From positions 2,046,001-2,110,000 of the forward strand of contig NC_018216.1 of assembly GCF_000219625.1 (NCBI RefSeq): a DNA stretch of 64,000 bases, written 5' to 3'. This DNA is from Zymoseptoria tritici IPO323. Taxonomy: Eukaryota > Ascomycota > Dothideomycetes > Mycosphaerellales > Mycosphaerellaceae. The notes beneath the pieces are model-generated. The model saw only the letters and a program-made list of their open reading frames with translations, was not told the DNA's origin and searched no databases. Below, piece by piece: positions 31,801-40,142 of this stretch (positions within the stretch are counted from its first letter, which is position 1; each line of letters starts with the position of its first letter). Position numbers and translations under genes: made by a program.

Positions 31801-34800
31801 AGCTGAATTCGGATTGGGTCACTCAGCCGCTGAGCGAGAAGTCAGACATTGATACGCTGGACCAGAATGCGTGGAGTAACCTGCGAGTCATCCGGATTCG
31901 TCTCACTGAGCAATATCGTGCTTACGGAGATCTGACCGTGCCAGTGGTAGGGTTCATCGATGCTCTTTTCATCGCCCGACGACTCGGTCTGCGAGGCGCA
32001 AATCTGTATGCTGCAAAGTCGACAGTTCGGAGATCAGTGAGCTCGATCACGCCAATTGTCGATGCTGGGCTGAACGAGTGGCTGTCTGACGACCACTTCA
32101 TCCGCGTTCAGCAAGCGTGCCGATCGAAGGACGAGCAACTGTACTGGCTGTCAGTGATCGCAGTGCGGTCATGTTACATCCCTGTTAAAGCAATGTCAGC
32201 GGATTTGCGAAACACCATCGACGTCGCCTTCCGTGGATTCTATGAAGCCTGGAGAACAGAGTTGAGCCGTGATCAGAGACTTGATGCCGCGAATTCGAGC
32301 CTTTACAGGTATCGCGGTGGAGACGATGATGAAGAAGAGACTTCCGCCGAAGAATTGAATGAGCTCTTTCCGGGGTATGAGAACGGCGTCGATGCTGCAG
32401 CTCGGTCGACGAAGAGCAAAATTGGAAGTGGTGCGCAAGCTCTCGCGGCAAACATGGCGAGGCTTTACCATTCCGTCCATTCTCCACTCGAAGCAAATCA
32501 TGAGCATCTCATCGAACTCATCCAGCAGATTGGTCGACTCTCCGTCGTCGCACCTCAGATGACCATGCCTGGCTTGCTGTGTTCTCTGCACCAGCTGATC
32601 ACAAAGCTGTCCTCGGCCACTCCGACCTCGCGAAGCCGCTTTGCCAACATCTATCTGGAACCAAATCTCGGGCAATGCAAGGCGCTCGTCGCCTTAATCA
32701 GTAAGATCCAAGCACGTTTCGAGTTCATTCACAGCGCGTGGCCAGAACATGCTTCGCCCATCGAAGTTCAGCGCGCGTGCAACACAGTCTTGGAACTCAG
32801 CCACTCGGAACCCTTGGCCTGCTTTCTGCCGCCAGTCGAGAAACTCCATGCCGCTATTGCTGAGTGGCAAAAGGTAGCCAGCTCCGAGTACTCTGCCAGC
32901 GCTTTGCTCGAAGACATCACTAGCATGGTGATCAGCTGGCGACAACTGGAGCTCTCGACCTGGGCCGGTCTGTTCGAGCACGAAGACCGCGAATGTCAGA
33001 AGAGTGCCGCGTCTTGGTGGTATATCGCCTACGAGACGATCATTCGTGCTTCAGACGAGATCAGCCGATCAACAGAGTCCCTCGCCATGTTCGCGCAGGA
33101 TCTGATTGAGACCTTGGGCACTTTCCTCGCCAATTGCGGTATGGGCGAGTACAGTATCCGCTTGAGCATGCTCAGGGACTTCGAAGCAGATCTCGCTACC
33201 CGGTCTACTGACCACCCGATGCTAGTGATTGTCCGTGAAGCGCTCGCAAGCTTAGTGGCATTCTACTCTCACTTCGAAGGCACGGTCAAAGAACATCTCG
33301 CCAAGAGACGCGCGGAGCTGGAGAAAGAGGTGAAGAATGTCATACAGCTAGCAAGCTGGAAGGATCGCAACATCGAAAAGCTGCGAGACAGTGCCAAGTC
33401 CTCGCACAAGAAGCTCTTCAAGAGCGTTCGCAAATACCGCCGGCTTTTGAGCGAGCCAGTGAAGCCTCTGCTGATGAGTGATCTTCCACGATCTGCAGCT
33501 GGGGATATGGCACTGTCGATGTACCCGCAACACCTTCAGAGGTCCGCCGAAGATGTGGACTCGCCACAATCTGTCACACTGCAATCCTGGCTGGAACGCC
33601 CTGACTTCATCATCGATCTCTCTAGCACCATCCATGAGCTTGAGCGACATTCGCAAGCGAACAAGCTGCCTGATGCTGCTCGGAAGATCGCCAAATTTTT
33701 GAGCGAACTCGACGATGAGAGCAATGAGCTTCGGAAAGCGACGCCCAGCGTTGCCACAGAAGAGAACAAAAAGACGGTGCAACATCTCAAGACTCGCAAG
33801 AGACGACTCTTGGCAGATGTGCTGCGCGATGTGCGCTTGATGGGCTTCCAGACCAACATCAGCGATGATGTGCTGGCTCAACAGAGTTCGCTGCACGTCG
33901 TTCTTGCCAAAGTCCCGCCGCTCACTTTGTACGGAGGGCAAATCATGGCCATTACCGCTGCCGATCAAGACTTCCACCGCTTGCTTCATATCATGCCATC
34001 CGTGCGCGAAAGCACGGTCAAGCACTCCGAAGACCTTACACCGGCCGAGGTCGCGCGAGGAAGGACTCTTCTGGAGAGCATGTTGCAATTCTTGGTCTCC
34101 CAGCACACTGCACTTGGAGAGCATATCGGAGACTGCACGAAGCTTCAGACAGTCCTAAGCCAACTCACAGCGGTTGCAAGAAGTCAAGAACCTTCCGCTC
34201 GAGATCATACCGCGGGCACCGTCAATCATCTCAGAGCAAAGATCTCGAGCCTCCGCTCCGTGCTTGATGCATGCATCCAGTGCGTTCAAATTCAGAGCGA
34301 GCTTTCCGGACCGCTGTACGACGCAAGTAGAAGTGCCTTACAAACTCCGAGCAACGAACTAGCCTTTGTCGATGTTGCGCTGCAATCGCAAGGGACATTG
34401 CCAGCTGGCGTCGACAATGCTGCTATTCGTGCCGTCGAAGAGTCCTGCGCTCTTGCCGTTCAGCAAATCTCCCACGTTGTGGCCGAGCAAACAGGACTCC
34501 ACCCCGAGCTTGGTCCAGTTCTTGGACAGCTTTCGCGGTGGGTACAATCTGATGATCAGAAGGCAGACAATGCGACAAGCCGCTCCATCACGACATCTGA
34601 TCGTATTGTCAAAGACTTGCTGGCCATTTTGCACCAGGTGAAATCCATTGCAGTCACCGTTGAACCGATCTCAACAAACGGGACCGCAAAGAAAGCGTGG
34701 CTGCTGGAGCAGCAGAGCTTGATCCACCGCGCCATGCAAGCGCTTCAAGTTGGTCCTATTGCAATGCAGCTGGCGTCGCTGTTCGGCACCATGCAGCACA

Positions 34801-37478
34801 TTTCCGACAGCGAGATGCCACAGATTTCACTTGTCTGCAGCGAGATATTTGCACTCTTCCAGGCGTACGCCAGGAATGTAGAACAGACGCTGGAAAAGCT
34901 TTGCAAGCTTCACGCAGCGTCTGCACAAATGGCTCATAGATTGGCTACCTCATTCATTCAGCTCGCACAGCACGGGTTTTGTACTCCATCGGAAAAGGAG
35001 CCAGGCGACGATAAACATTCCGGGCAAGTCGAGAGTGGCACTGGTCTTGGAGACGGAGAAGGAGGTGAGGATATCAGCAAAGACGTCGGGGCAGATGAGG
35101 ATCTCTCCGAACTCGCCCAAGACGCCAAGTCCAAGGACAACGACGATGATGACGAGATGGAGAACGAGAAAGATGCCGTCGACATGGCGGACGAAGATCT
35201 CGAAGGTGACTTCGACGAGGACGCTGGGTCCGAAGGCGAAGAGGATGAGGAAAAAGACATGGACGATGCAGACATCGACGAAGAAGCTGGAAGCGTTGAT
35301 GAGAAAGATGGCGCTGTTGATGAGAAGACTTGGGACGATGGCAAGGCCGAGGATGCCGACAAGGAGGCCGACAAGGGCAAAGGTACGCGCACGGAAGACG
35401 TCGCCGCCGCAGAGAATGCAGAAGCTGGCGAAGAGGAAGGCAAGCAGGGGCAGGAAGGCGAGGACGGCGAGCAAGATGAAGAGACGGGCGCAGACGACGA
35501 AGCAGAGGCCGAACACATGCAACCAGAACAAGCCGATCCTCATATGGAGCAGGAACAGAACCTGGACCTGCCGGAAGACATCAACATGGACGGCGACAAG
35601 GATGACGACATTTCCGATGCCGGCTCCGAGTTTGCGGATGAGTTGAGCGATGTGGACTTCAAAGGTGAAGCAGGGCAAGATGAGCCTGCGGATACTGAGA
35701 TGGAGGAGAAGGAGGGCGAACAGGATGCAGAAGACGGAGAAGATAACGGCGAAGCCACGACCGAGGATCAAGAGCCGATTGATGATGGCCAAGAAGAGGA
35801 TGCAGGATCGGATGTCGCAATGCTGGATCAACCCGAGGCGAAAGACGACCCAAATGATGGCCTCGTTTCGGCGGACGCCGGGCAAGGCAACGAAGATGAT
35901 GAGACCGCGCAAAATCAGGGCGCTCTGTCCGCCGCCGAACAATTCGAAGAGGACCACGATGCGCAGCAGCAGCCCAGCACGCAGTCCGGCGCGGCCGAAG
36001 GCAGCAACAAAAGCCAGCAGGAGGCGTCTTCTGGCAAAGCCGAACCGGGGCAACAGGAGCAAGACCTCCCGTACAAGCAGCTGGGTGACGTGCTGAAGCA
36101 GTGGTACGAGCAGCATCGCGAGATCGAGGCTGCACAGGAGCCCAAGGATGACGACGCAGAACCTGGTGCGCCAGAAGATGTGGACATGACAGACCCTCGT
36201 TTTGAGCACCTTCCGGAAAACGGCGATTCGGACATGCAGGCTCTTGGGGCTGCTGCTGTTGAGCAGTCCAAGGCACTTGATGAGCAGAACGCAATGCCCA
36301 TCGAGGAGACCGAGCCAGAGGATACTTCAGTCTCCAAGCTGGAAGAGTCTCCTCAGCCACCACAAGACGAGCCTAAGGATTCAGAAGCAGAAGGGACCAC
36401 CTCCAACGACAAAGGTGGAGATTCGGCACCAAAGCAAGAAAAGGCAATCGTCGGACAGCCGAAGGACTTGGACATGGACCTGGACATGGCTGAAACGGCT
36501 GAAGATCACGAAGAAGGCGATCTGGAGGAAGTTGACGAGCAGCTCACGAACACGCATCTCTCACAGGACGGCCAAGGCCTCATGACAATCGAAGAAGCGC
36601 GTCAGGCGTGGTCCGAGCACGAGAGCAGAACCCGCAATATGGCGATCGTTCTCACCGAGCACCTTCGTTTGATCCTTCAGCCAACACAAGCCACGAAGAT
36701 GCGAGGAGACTTCCGCACCGGAAAGCGGCTCAATATCAAGAAGATCATCCCGTACATCGCTTCGTCCTACAAGCGAGACAAGATCTGGATGCGCCGTTCG
36801 ATCCCGAGCAAACGCTCCTATCAAATCATGCTGGCCATCGACAATTCCGAGTCCATGAACGAGAATGAGCGCAAGGGACTCGCATTCGACACCCTCGCTC
36901 TCGTAGCGAAGAGTATGTCGATGCTTGAGGTCGGGGAGCTGTGCATTGTCGGGTTTGGCGAGACAATCAATATCAACCACGAATTCGACATGCCCTTTAC
37001 TTCCGATGCCGGCGCAGAAGTCTTCCGGCAGTTCAGCTTCTCGCAGTCAAAGACCGATGTCAAGAAACTCCTCGAGAAGTCAATTGAGCTCTTCCGCACT
37101 GCCCGGCTGAAAGCCACTGGCGCAACGAGCAACCTCTGGCAGCTGCAACTCATCATTTCTGATGGATTGTGTGAAGATCATCCCTCAGTCCGACAACTTG
37201 TCCGTCAAGCGCACGAAGAGCAGATCATGGTCGTCTTCATCGTCGTGGACTCTGCAGCCGAAGAGTCTAGTGTGGGTCCACAGAAGAGCATCATCGATTT
37301 GCCTGTGGCACAGTTCGCGAAAGATGCCAATGGAGACATGCAGGTGAAAATGGGCAAGTACCTGGACACATTCCCGTTCAGGTACTACCTCATCGTTCGG
37401 GATGTACTGGAGCTTCCGAGTGTGTTGGCGGGCGCTTTGAGGCAATGGTTCGCAGAGGTTGTGGAGGCTGGTGGCTGA
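22893..37478 (+). CDS. MDN1: Midasin (Rea1), dynein-like AAA ATPase of 60S ribosome assembly
   Basis: One open frame of 4861 aa (yeast Mdn1 is 4910). Midasin uses ATP to remove assembly factors such as Rsa4 and Ytm1 from pre-60S particles in nucleolus and nucleoplasm. Six AAA modules have Walker A motifs near residues 291 (GLPGSGKT), 617 (GETGVGKT), 1044 (GPTSSGKT), 1338 (GETGCGKT), 1723 (GSPGVGKT) and 2035 (GPPGVGKT). Five Walker B/DE-type motifs are clear (LLDEINLA, VLDELNLA, LLDEISLA, LLDEMNLA, and LIEDLDRA in AAA1); AAA6 has LILDNANL, lacking the catalytic Glu. A helical linker of about 1700 residues follows, then an Asp/Glu-rich region (~4040-4560) and the MIDAS domain with DNSESMNENE (~4649) and its later conserved segments. 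A candidate in-frame intron at 29991-30068 may shorten the protein by 26 residues. Confidence 0.97.
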   Translation: MECTWDESLLRLGDQLPEELLDIIRTSRNDQQYLEILTKTALDARHTYILLAHCDNLFAHICASLRSHASVATSLATLGRIVPHAPFLAPFATQLLEREEHLVDFSNIQDHDLLLYLLGLFRLLKFNHRIFKKHVPADQLTALIGSCSPPATYLILRILQIHLSAADHWFESAVRKHLGPDSVDAGIDGVWDEKVVDYRFLTLWEEDRFEAMEKLRRDAQTSSHATSTYRTISNESIHPSTSLVGGVLLPRTGTHTVANNACKDLVCTATVGSNLSSVAQALKSSNSLLLSGLPGSGKTLLIRHVAKALGKLDKMVTLHLNEQSDAKLLLGLYTTGDTPGSFVWRPGVLTTAVQEGRWVLIEDLDRAPNEVLGTLLPLIERRELQLSNRKDVVYAAEGFRILATVRSSVNHRGEESKPLTHMLGFRHWHTIPIALPPTAEHGRIAAHLYPSLEKLLPQFMAVYERLITFRQQATLAGQSKTGVARPISPRDLLKWCHRVAALLKSRTSFTSSEIDSIYLEAIDCFAGALPDDSTRDDLSAVIAEELHIDPQRRQYLLTTREVQYQADKSKIVIGRYSLTKSRQFKAQEGSFSTNPHTTRMLERVTAAVLNREPLLLVGETGVGKTTAVQHLANHVGKKLVPFNLSQQSEAGDLLGGFKPVNARTLMVPMKDEFDDLFAQSFSATKNQQFLQLLGKQMAKGNWKALCKLWHQALTMVEQQRAPSPAREEAPSKKRKVDSKHVIDFARWDEFAAQVHIVEGKLAGGNEIAFTFIEGNIVKAVRNGDWVLLDEINLASSDTLEAIADLLDAAPSLLLTEAGNIERINAHPDFRVFAAMNPATDVGKKDLPPGIRSRFTELYVDSPDKDLKSLQSIVRAYLRQESSADPGVALDVSQLYQDILARAADNKLVDGAGQRPHFSLRTLTRTLSFAKNIQQSCSLRRALYEGFQMSFLTFLDSESIQLVQPLILKHLFKKTNVRAELQKALRKPDDGNFYVQGHPGSKHWIRRGAAELQDQPEYIITPFVQGNLENLVRAASTRQFPVLIQGPTSSGKTSMIEYLAKRTGHTFTRINNHEHTDLQEYLGTYVSGTDGRLQFQEGVLVKALREGHWIVLDELNLAPTDVLEALNRLLDDNRELLVPETQEVIRPHSDFMLFATQNPAGLYGGRKILSRAFRNRFLELHFDDIPVDELQEILHRRTQLPESRSRRIVAVYKELSVLRQENRLFEQKSFATLRDLFRWALRPNDTIDQLAANGYMLLCERVRKPEERVALKAVIEKVMSEKGPRVRIDEEALYAETCPEISLHKQNASADGVVWTKAMRRLYVLVSRAIDNNEPVLLVGETGCGKTTVCQMLARALAKELHTVNAHQNTETGDLIGSQRPVRNQAAIEAALREQLIALEALRSVQQREGSTDALLAAYDQELAALSKEQKAYYSRSASHQAIQTSRTRFKALFEWADGSLVHAMRDGSFFLLDEISLADDSVLERINSVLESQRSILLAEKGSLDSSISAAAGFQFFATMNPGGDYGKRELSPALRNRFTEVWVPALSDMDDILQIVRVKLVPAAHDFADAMVEFASWFKSRFDTSASASVSIRDTLAWVEFINAFQQNLAAAVVHGAAMVYIDTLGANPAGLMSVISNDIEQERQACLEQLGKHLGVDAHAVYGETFDVQLDAARFGIGPFGVNRLQNAAPRDLAFTFEPPTTRSNAMRVMRALQLVKPVMLEGSPGVGKTAIVTAIAGAVGMPLTRINLSDQTDLLDLFGSDAPVEGAQTGTFVWRDAPFLRAMKKGEWVLLDEMNLASQSVLEGLNACLDHRGEVFVPELGQSFTRHPDFRLFAAQNPHHQGGGRKGLPASFVNRFTVVYADSFKAEDLMLICQRMFPNLERAYIEQAVAFVSKLNDDVANRRKFGSSGGPWEFNLRDTARWLGLAASGEGLLKAGTPQDFVDILFTQRFRTSFDRSCVQDLFATVFSDAQPMSDMFCNLSSRTLQVGIGILPRDSLVARPQASGMIQAPSHLRALQSIMLCVHQAWPVVLAGPPGVGKTSIIERLAASVGANVVTLAMSAETDALDLIGGYEQYDPHRQSAQALSELRMKFDQFCKMCLVESSASQTSELLRLVRGLFLDPTDITNIVGLAQILPPPAQSEILPLVTAIRATAKTIDKARFEWIDGPLIEALQQGKWLILDNANLCSPSVLDRLNSLLEPNGTLVLNEHSGPDGTARIIRPHPNFRILLTVDPRLGELSRAMRNRAVELHLSPNDMNVTSTDGLHTESAIARFKALSAADGELASTVASDHLAISDRILVPRLQRQIQNGLFAASSLHPDAITSVVKLDISPAMAFYEDSASAMQTTADYACVQVSRPAKSSVSVLVADGRSISQTLHPLNNTPLVLQVASTGATRALSLAARYDAAVSLQKLIKAVSDVSADRKLMESLARFIRAARKDSGSSSKSSMAQILKSMLLPIMDWTQAQLTTTEGELLYMRKAMNNLLSICWFVVQNLGTDAMDRALLATSVMVARTICSKSIVESTTLAPTLDQFQEALSELKFTSNGESGQACVALWKTFKPQMPTNMDQLSSLLKFEQVVEHFDQTVRFGMPVKEIVALRLAFQRALDIGTVSGADLDALAEKAMASIPQQKMEVDGESSEDAVTLAPHFAAAFGYLCQHFALLTLSKPRLTPAESTALEVLALRKTMDGMNRTHGQAHSSPQRLLSVLGLCAQSEDEAGHDDGQNGDQIISVALRRISDADMVSLHGLNLLESETKALGQTVASKAELVSQDGLPALDTCLRHLVHNVLESISAATGALSDESARLIAALDGQEHTSEYSNSALLQLWRVIQYLLTAKSPSATNAQSSSDAWSAFAVACFELYIPDHAFDPVQEAQIQIAVFQQTKDDVQSRLVALRAFRQAWVGEQGSLRARLLEQDLSVLGEGPPAVQICRPPTSELAQLHSEFQALMRIVKPLRQKANSHQLNSDWVTQPLSEKSDIDTLDQNAWSNLRVIRIRLTEQYRAYGDLTVPVVGFIDALFIARRLGLRGANLYAAKSTVRRSVSSITPIVDAGLNEWLSDDHFIRVQQACRSKDEQLYWLSVIAVRSCYIPVKAMSADLRNTIDVAFRGFYEAWRTELSRDQRLDAANSSLYRYRGGDDDEEETSAEELNELFPGYENGVDAAARSTKSKIGSGAQALAANMARLYHSVHSPLEANHEHLIELIQQIGRLSVVAPQMTMPGLLCSLHQLITKLSSATPTSRSRFANIYLEPNLGQCKALVALISKIQARFEFIHSAWPEHASPIEVQRACNTVLELSHSEPLACFLPPVEKLHAAIAEWQKVASSEYSASALLEDITSMVISWRQLELSTWAGLFEHEDRECQKSAASWWYIAYETIIRASDEISRSTESLAMFAQDLIETLGTFLANCGMGEYSIRLSMLRDFEADLATRSTDHPMLVIVREALASLVAFYSHFEGTVKEHLAKRRAELEKEVKNVIQLASWKDRNIEKLRDSAKSSHKKLFKSVRKYRRLLSEPVKPLLMSDLPRSAAGDMALSMYPQHLQRSAEDVDSPQSVTLQSWLERPDFIIDLSSTIHELERHSQANKLPDAARKIAKFLSELDDESNELRKATPSVATEENKKTVQHLKTRKRRLLADVLRDVRLMGFQTNISDDVLAQQSSLHVVLAKVPPLTLYGGQIMAITAADQDFHRLLHIMPSVRESTVKHSEDLTPAEVARGRTLLESMLQFLVSQHTALGEHIGDCTKLQTVLSQLTAVARSQEPSARDHTAGTVNHLRAKISSLRSVLDACIQCVQIQSELSGPLYDASRSALQTPSNELAFVDVALQSQGTLPAGVDNAAIRAVEESCALAVQQISHVVAEQTGLHPELGPVLGQLSRWVQSDDQKADNATSRSITTSDRIVKDLLAILHQVKSIAVTVEPISTNGTAKKAWLLEQQSLIHRAMQALQVGPIAMQLASLFGTMQHISDSEMPQISLVCSEIFALFQAYARNVEQTLEKLCKLHAASAQMAHRLATSFIQLAQHGFCTPSEKEPGDDKHSGQVESGTGLGDGEGGEDISKDVGADEDLSELAQDAKSKDNDDDDEMENEKDAVDMADEDLEGDFDEDAGSEGEEDEEKDMDDADIDEEAGSVDEKDGAVDEKTWDDGKAEDADKEADKGKGTRTEDVAAAENAEAGEEEGKQGQEGEDGEQDEETGADDEAEAEHMQPEQADPHMEQEQNLDLPEDINMDGDKDDDISDAGSEFADELSDVDFKGEAGQDEPADTEMEEKEGEQDAEDGEDNGEATTEDQEPIDDGQEEDAGSDVAMLDQPEAKDDPNDGLVSADAGQGNEDDETAQNQGALSAAEQFEEDHDAQQQPSTQSGAAEGSNKSQQEASSGKAEPGQQEQDLPYKQLGDVLKQWYEQHREIEAAQEPKDDDAEPGAPEDVDMTDPRFEHLPENGDSDMQALGAAAVEQSKALDEQNAMPIEETEPEDTSVSKLEESPQPPQDEPKDSEAEGTTSNDKGGDSAPKQEKAIVGQPKDLDMDLDMAETAEDHEEGDLEEVDEQLTNTHLSQDGQGLMTIEEARQAWSEHESRTRNMAIVLTEHLRLILQPTQATKMRGDFRTGKRLNIKKIIPYIASSYKRDKIWMRRSIPSKRSYQIMLAIDNSESMNENERKGLAFDTLALVAKSMSMLEVGELCIVGFGETININHEFDMPFTSDAGAEVFRQFSFSQSKTDVKKLLEKSIELFRTARLKATGATSNLWQLQLIISDGLCEDHPSVRQLVRQAHEEQIMVVFIVVDSAAEESSVGPQKSIIDLPVAQFAKDANGDMQVKMGKYLDTFPFRYYLIVRDVLELPSVLAGALRQWFAEVVEAGG
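29991..30068 (+). other. Candidate 78-nt stop-free intron (exitron) inside MDN1
   Basis: The segment begins with a perfect GTAAGT donor, has a GCTGAC branch-like site at 30005-30010, and ends TTCTTCAG. It is exactly 26 codons, phase 0, and without stops, so the ORF is open whether or not it is spliced. The encoded peptide (VSVLVADGRSISQ...) is low in charge and unlike the flanking helical sequence. A weaker upstream donor (GTCAGT at 29967) would give a 102-nt intron, also 3n. Confidence 0.5.
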
Positions 37479-37961
37479 TTTTTTTTCTTTGCGCAGTCTT
37501 ATGGTTCAACAGCACAGCATAGCACAGCGTAGCATAGCGAGGCGTTCGGTGCGTATCATGGTCAATTGCAGCGTCTACCAAAATCGTGATTGACGGAATC
37601 ATCAAGTCGAACTTCAGTTGCGTACGACTCTCTTTGTCGTTTAGTCTTGGTACTACAAATAGGTGCGTAGCGGCTAAGATTAATCTCCAGTACAATAGGC
37701 CCTCACCCAACGTCAGATCGGACCTCCTGCCTACTCCGAACTAACCACACTCTGTCTCTGCTGCCACTCACTCCTTCTCCTCTTCCAATATGGATCCTCA
37801 TCATCGTCATAGCCTCGATAATGACAAAAGCAAGTATACTCTAGACTCTTTCTGACTCTTCCCCACACACTTCTCTTCTTCTCCGCTACCTCGCATCGCC
37901 AACAAGTTGTGCGCTGCATGCGATGACGCCAGGTTCCGCGTTGGTTGCGGCGGTGCACCAG
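37479..37961. other. Convergent intergenic region with a short 10-bp repeat
   Basis: Lies between the 3' ends of midasin and the minus-strand gene. It holds a T8 run just after the midasin stop and an imperfect tandem 10-mer (AGCACAGCAT type, three copies) at 37511-37540. No gene seen. Confidence 0.6.
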
Positions 37962-40142
37962 CTAAGCGCGCCCGGGAAGTGTGGCCGAGACAGAGGGCGT
38001 GTGTGTGTGGTTTGTGTGGTTTGTGTGGCCTGTGGACGAGTGATTCAGGGGTGGTGAATGAAAGGTCGTCAGCCCATTCGGATGGGCGTTAGTAAAGGTC
38101 GTGGTGGGCGAGGCGGGCGAGCTTGGGTCCATGCCAATCACAGGTACGGACGAGTTGCGATTGGAAATGTCGGCTGGGTTGAGAGCGGCAGCTGGATGCG
38201 GCAATGCGTAGTCCTGGGTGGTGATGGTGGGTTCAGGTGGGATGTGTGGTGCAGGCGGTGATGTGCCGTCAAAGTGAATGGGTCGTTGGTTGGTGATGGA
38301 TCGGAGAGGCGTCTTGTTCATGGGGACTTTCGCAGGTTTGTGCTTGCAAGGTCTCTCTGTCTTCGGGCTGGCGGCGGCCGTATGCGTAGAATGATCCAAT
38401 GTCGAGTTCTGATTCGGCTTCGGGTGTGCTGAAGAGGTAGAATGCTGGACACTTGCTTGACGAAGACTACTGAAACGCAATGCTCCATTCGACAGTGCTC
38501 TTTGAGTTTCCGATCGACTCAGAGTATGCAGAACTCTTGTCCCAAGGGCTTGAATGCCGCTATCGCTGGAACGATCCTGTCTGAGGCTCGGACTTGCTAA
38601 AGGGGGGCGACATTCATCGTACATCGCAGTGCCCGAGTCACGATAGCGCGCAGAGCTTTCTTCGCGCATCGTTCCATTTGACAGTGCCGCGCCTTGCACC
38701 ACTGTAGGTGGCGAGTTCTCAGGCGGAGCTTGAGGCCGATTATTCTTCTGCAGTTTACGGCCAAAAGACTTGATGGTATTACCATCATCGGGCTTCTTTT
38801 CCTTTGGGAACAAAGACCAAGACATTGGTCTGCATATCCGAGGTCCCTCATCGCTTCTCTGATGCTCGTGAAAATGGCCAGGAGGCTCCGGAAAGCTATT
38901 GACTATGTCGATTGTCCTTATTGTCCCGGGCGTAGACTCGATCTGGCTCAGTTCCGCTTCAGCGATCACTGCATGGGATGCATTGCGTACTCGAATAGGT
39001 ACGTGGATCGACCGAATGCTGGCGCGAGTTGAGGCTCGATGAGGAGAGACTATCACAGCATTTCCAGATGCGTGACGAAGAGCTCTCTGAGAAGCCGTGA
39101 GCTCATCAGGACCATTGTGGGCGACAGTCCTATCGTTGTGAAGTGCGGGCCTGACCGACGATCCTTGAAATTGAGAGGCCTGTGCAGTCGGAAGGCTGAC
39201 TTCTCCGTAGCGTGGGTCCTCGCCATCATGAGCAGTACGTCGGTTCTGACCCTTTGCTGGTGCTGCCCCAAAAGGATGTGACTCTACTCCTTCAAACCTT
39301 CTCGTGGAATGTGCACTAGCCGGCGGTCTCCAGAATCTCGCCCCCGTCCGAGTAGGCGTATCCAGTAGAATTCGCCTTTGACCTCTCAAGACGTCTCTGA
39401 GTCGCAGTCCCTGGGCCGGAGAACTGTAAAGGTACTCGTTGAATGATTCCCGAAAGGACATCTGGGATGGCCTGACCATCTGTCGAACAGCGTTCGGCCG
39501 GTAGTCTCGCTCACCTGGCCAGCGTGGAAAGCCAGCCGGCGTCTGCGCACGCTCAGGTGGTTTGAACGGTGGTTGGACGGGGCGAATTGGGATTCGAAGT
39601 GGCGCAGGTCGGTCGCCGCTTTGCATGACGGAGTCCGAAGTCAGTGAGGCTGTAGTCGAGACCTCACTCCCACGATGATGTTGCAGTGCGTTTTCGTCGA
39701 CCGAGAAACAGCGGCGATGGCCGGCACGAGATTGACGTGCTTCCGCGACATTGTGAGAGATCTGTGGTGGCGTCGTGACAATGCGGCGCTGGAACGTCCA
39801 GTTTGAGGGCACGGTCTTTAGGGTAGGTACACTCTTCTGCTCAGAGATGGTGAAGAGCTTGGTACCAGCGGACCGATTTGTCAGATTCGGACTTGCGTAG
39901 GTTGAGAGTATGCTCTGTAGTGAGTCCTTCGCCAAGGATGAGCCATCTTCGTCGTCAGTGTCGGAAAGGTATCCCGACGAGAGCCTGGACGAATGCGAGT
40001 ATGGCACAGCATCGAAGACGGAGCTATGATCACTAGGGCTGACCTCCGAGGAGCCGATACGTAGTTGCGAGGAGAGTCGATGCAGAGATCGCTTGCGAAG
40101 AGGTGGCGTAGGCACTGGGTGAGGATTTGTCGTGTTGTCCAT
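37962..40142 (-). CDS. Hypothetical disordered protein, 726 aa
   Basis: Single open frame from an ATG at 40142. I recognise no domain. The sequence is Ser/Pro/Arg-rich and predicted to be disordered throughout, with basic patches (PPLRKRSLHRL at ~14) and an acidic LSDTDDEDG at ~59. A PPERAQTPAGFPRWPGE segment at ~195-211 has the look of a short conserved fungal motif. The tail contains HTNHTNHTHT, encoded by a short CACAAAC-type repeat. Length and steady codon use support a real gene despite the lack of homology evidence. It could be a cell-cycle or polarity-related phosphoprotein by composition, but that is a guess. Introns cannot be excluded. Confidence 0.7.
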   Translation of the reverse strand: MDNTTNPHPVPTPPLRKRSLHRLSSQLRIGSSEVSPSDHSSVFDAVPYSHSSRLSSGYLSDTDDEDGSSLAKDSLQSILSTYASPNLTNRSAGTKLFTISEQKSVPTLKTVPSNWTFQRRIVTTPPQISHNVAEARQSRAGHRRCFSVDENALQHHRGSEVSTTASLTSDSVMQSGDRPAPLRIPIRPVQPPFKPPERAQTPAGFPRWPGERDYRPNAVRQMVRPSQMSFRESFNEYLYSSPAQGLRLRDVLRGQRRILLDTPTRTGARFWRPPASAHSTRRFEGVESHPFGAAPAKGQNRRTAHDGEDPRYGEVSLPTAQASQFQGSSVRPALHNDRTVAHNGPDELTASQRALRHASGNAVIVSPHRASTRASIRSIHVPIRVRNASHAVIAEAELSQIESTPGTIRTIDIVNSFPEPPGHFHEHQRSDEGPRICRPMSWSLFPKEKKPDDGNTIKSFGRKLQKNNRPQAPPENSPPTVVQGAALSNGTMREESSARYRDSGTAMYDECRPPLASPSLRQDRSSDSGIQALGTRVLHTLSRSETQRALSNGALRFSSLRQASVQHSTSSAHPKPNQNSTLDHSTHTAAASPKTERPCKHKPAKVPMNKTPLRSITNQRPIHFDGTSPPAPHIPPEPTITTQDYALPHPAAALNPADISNRNSSVPVIGMDPSSPASPTTTFTNAHPNGLTTFHSPPLNHSSTGHTNHTNHTHTPSVSATLPGRA

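Noticed and set aside
34950..36209. 419-codon open frame on the minus strand
   Set aside because: It is the mirror of the Asp/Glu-rich part of midasin; GAG/GAC codons read backwards give Leu/Val-rich stop-free sequence. No domain.
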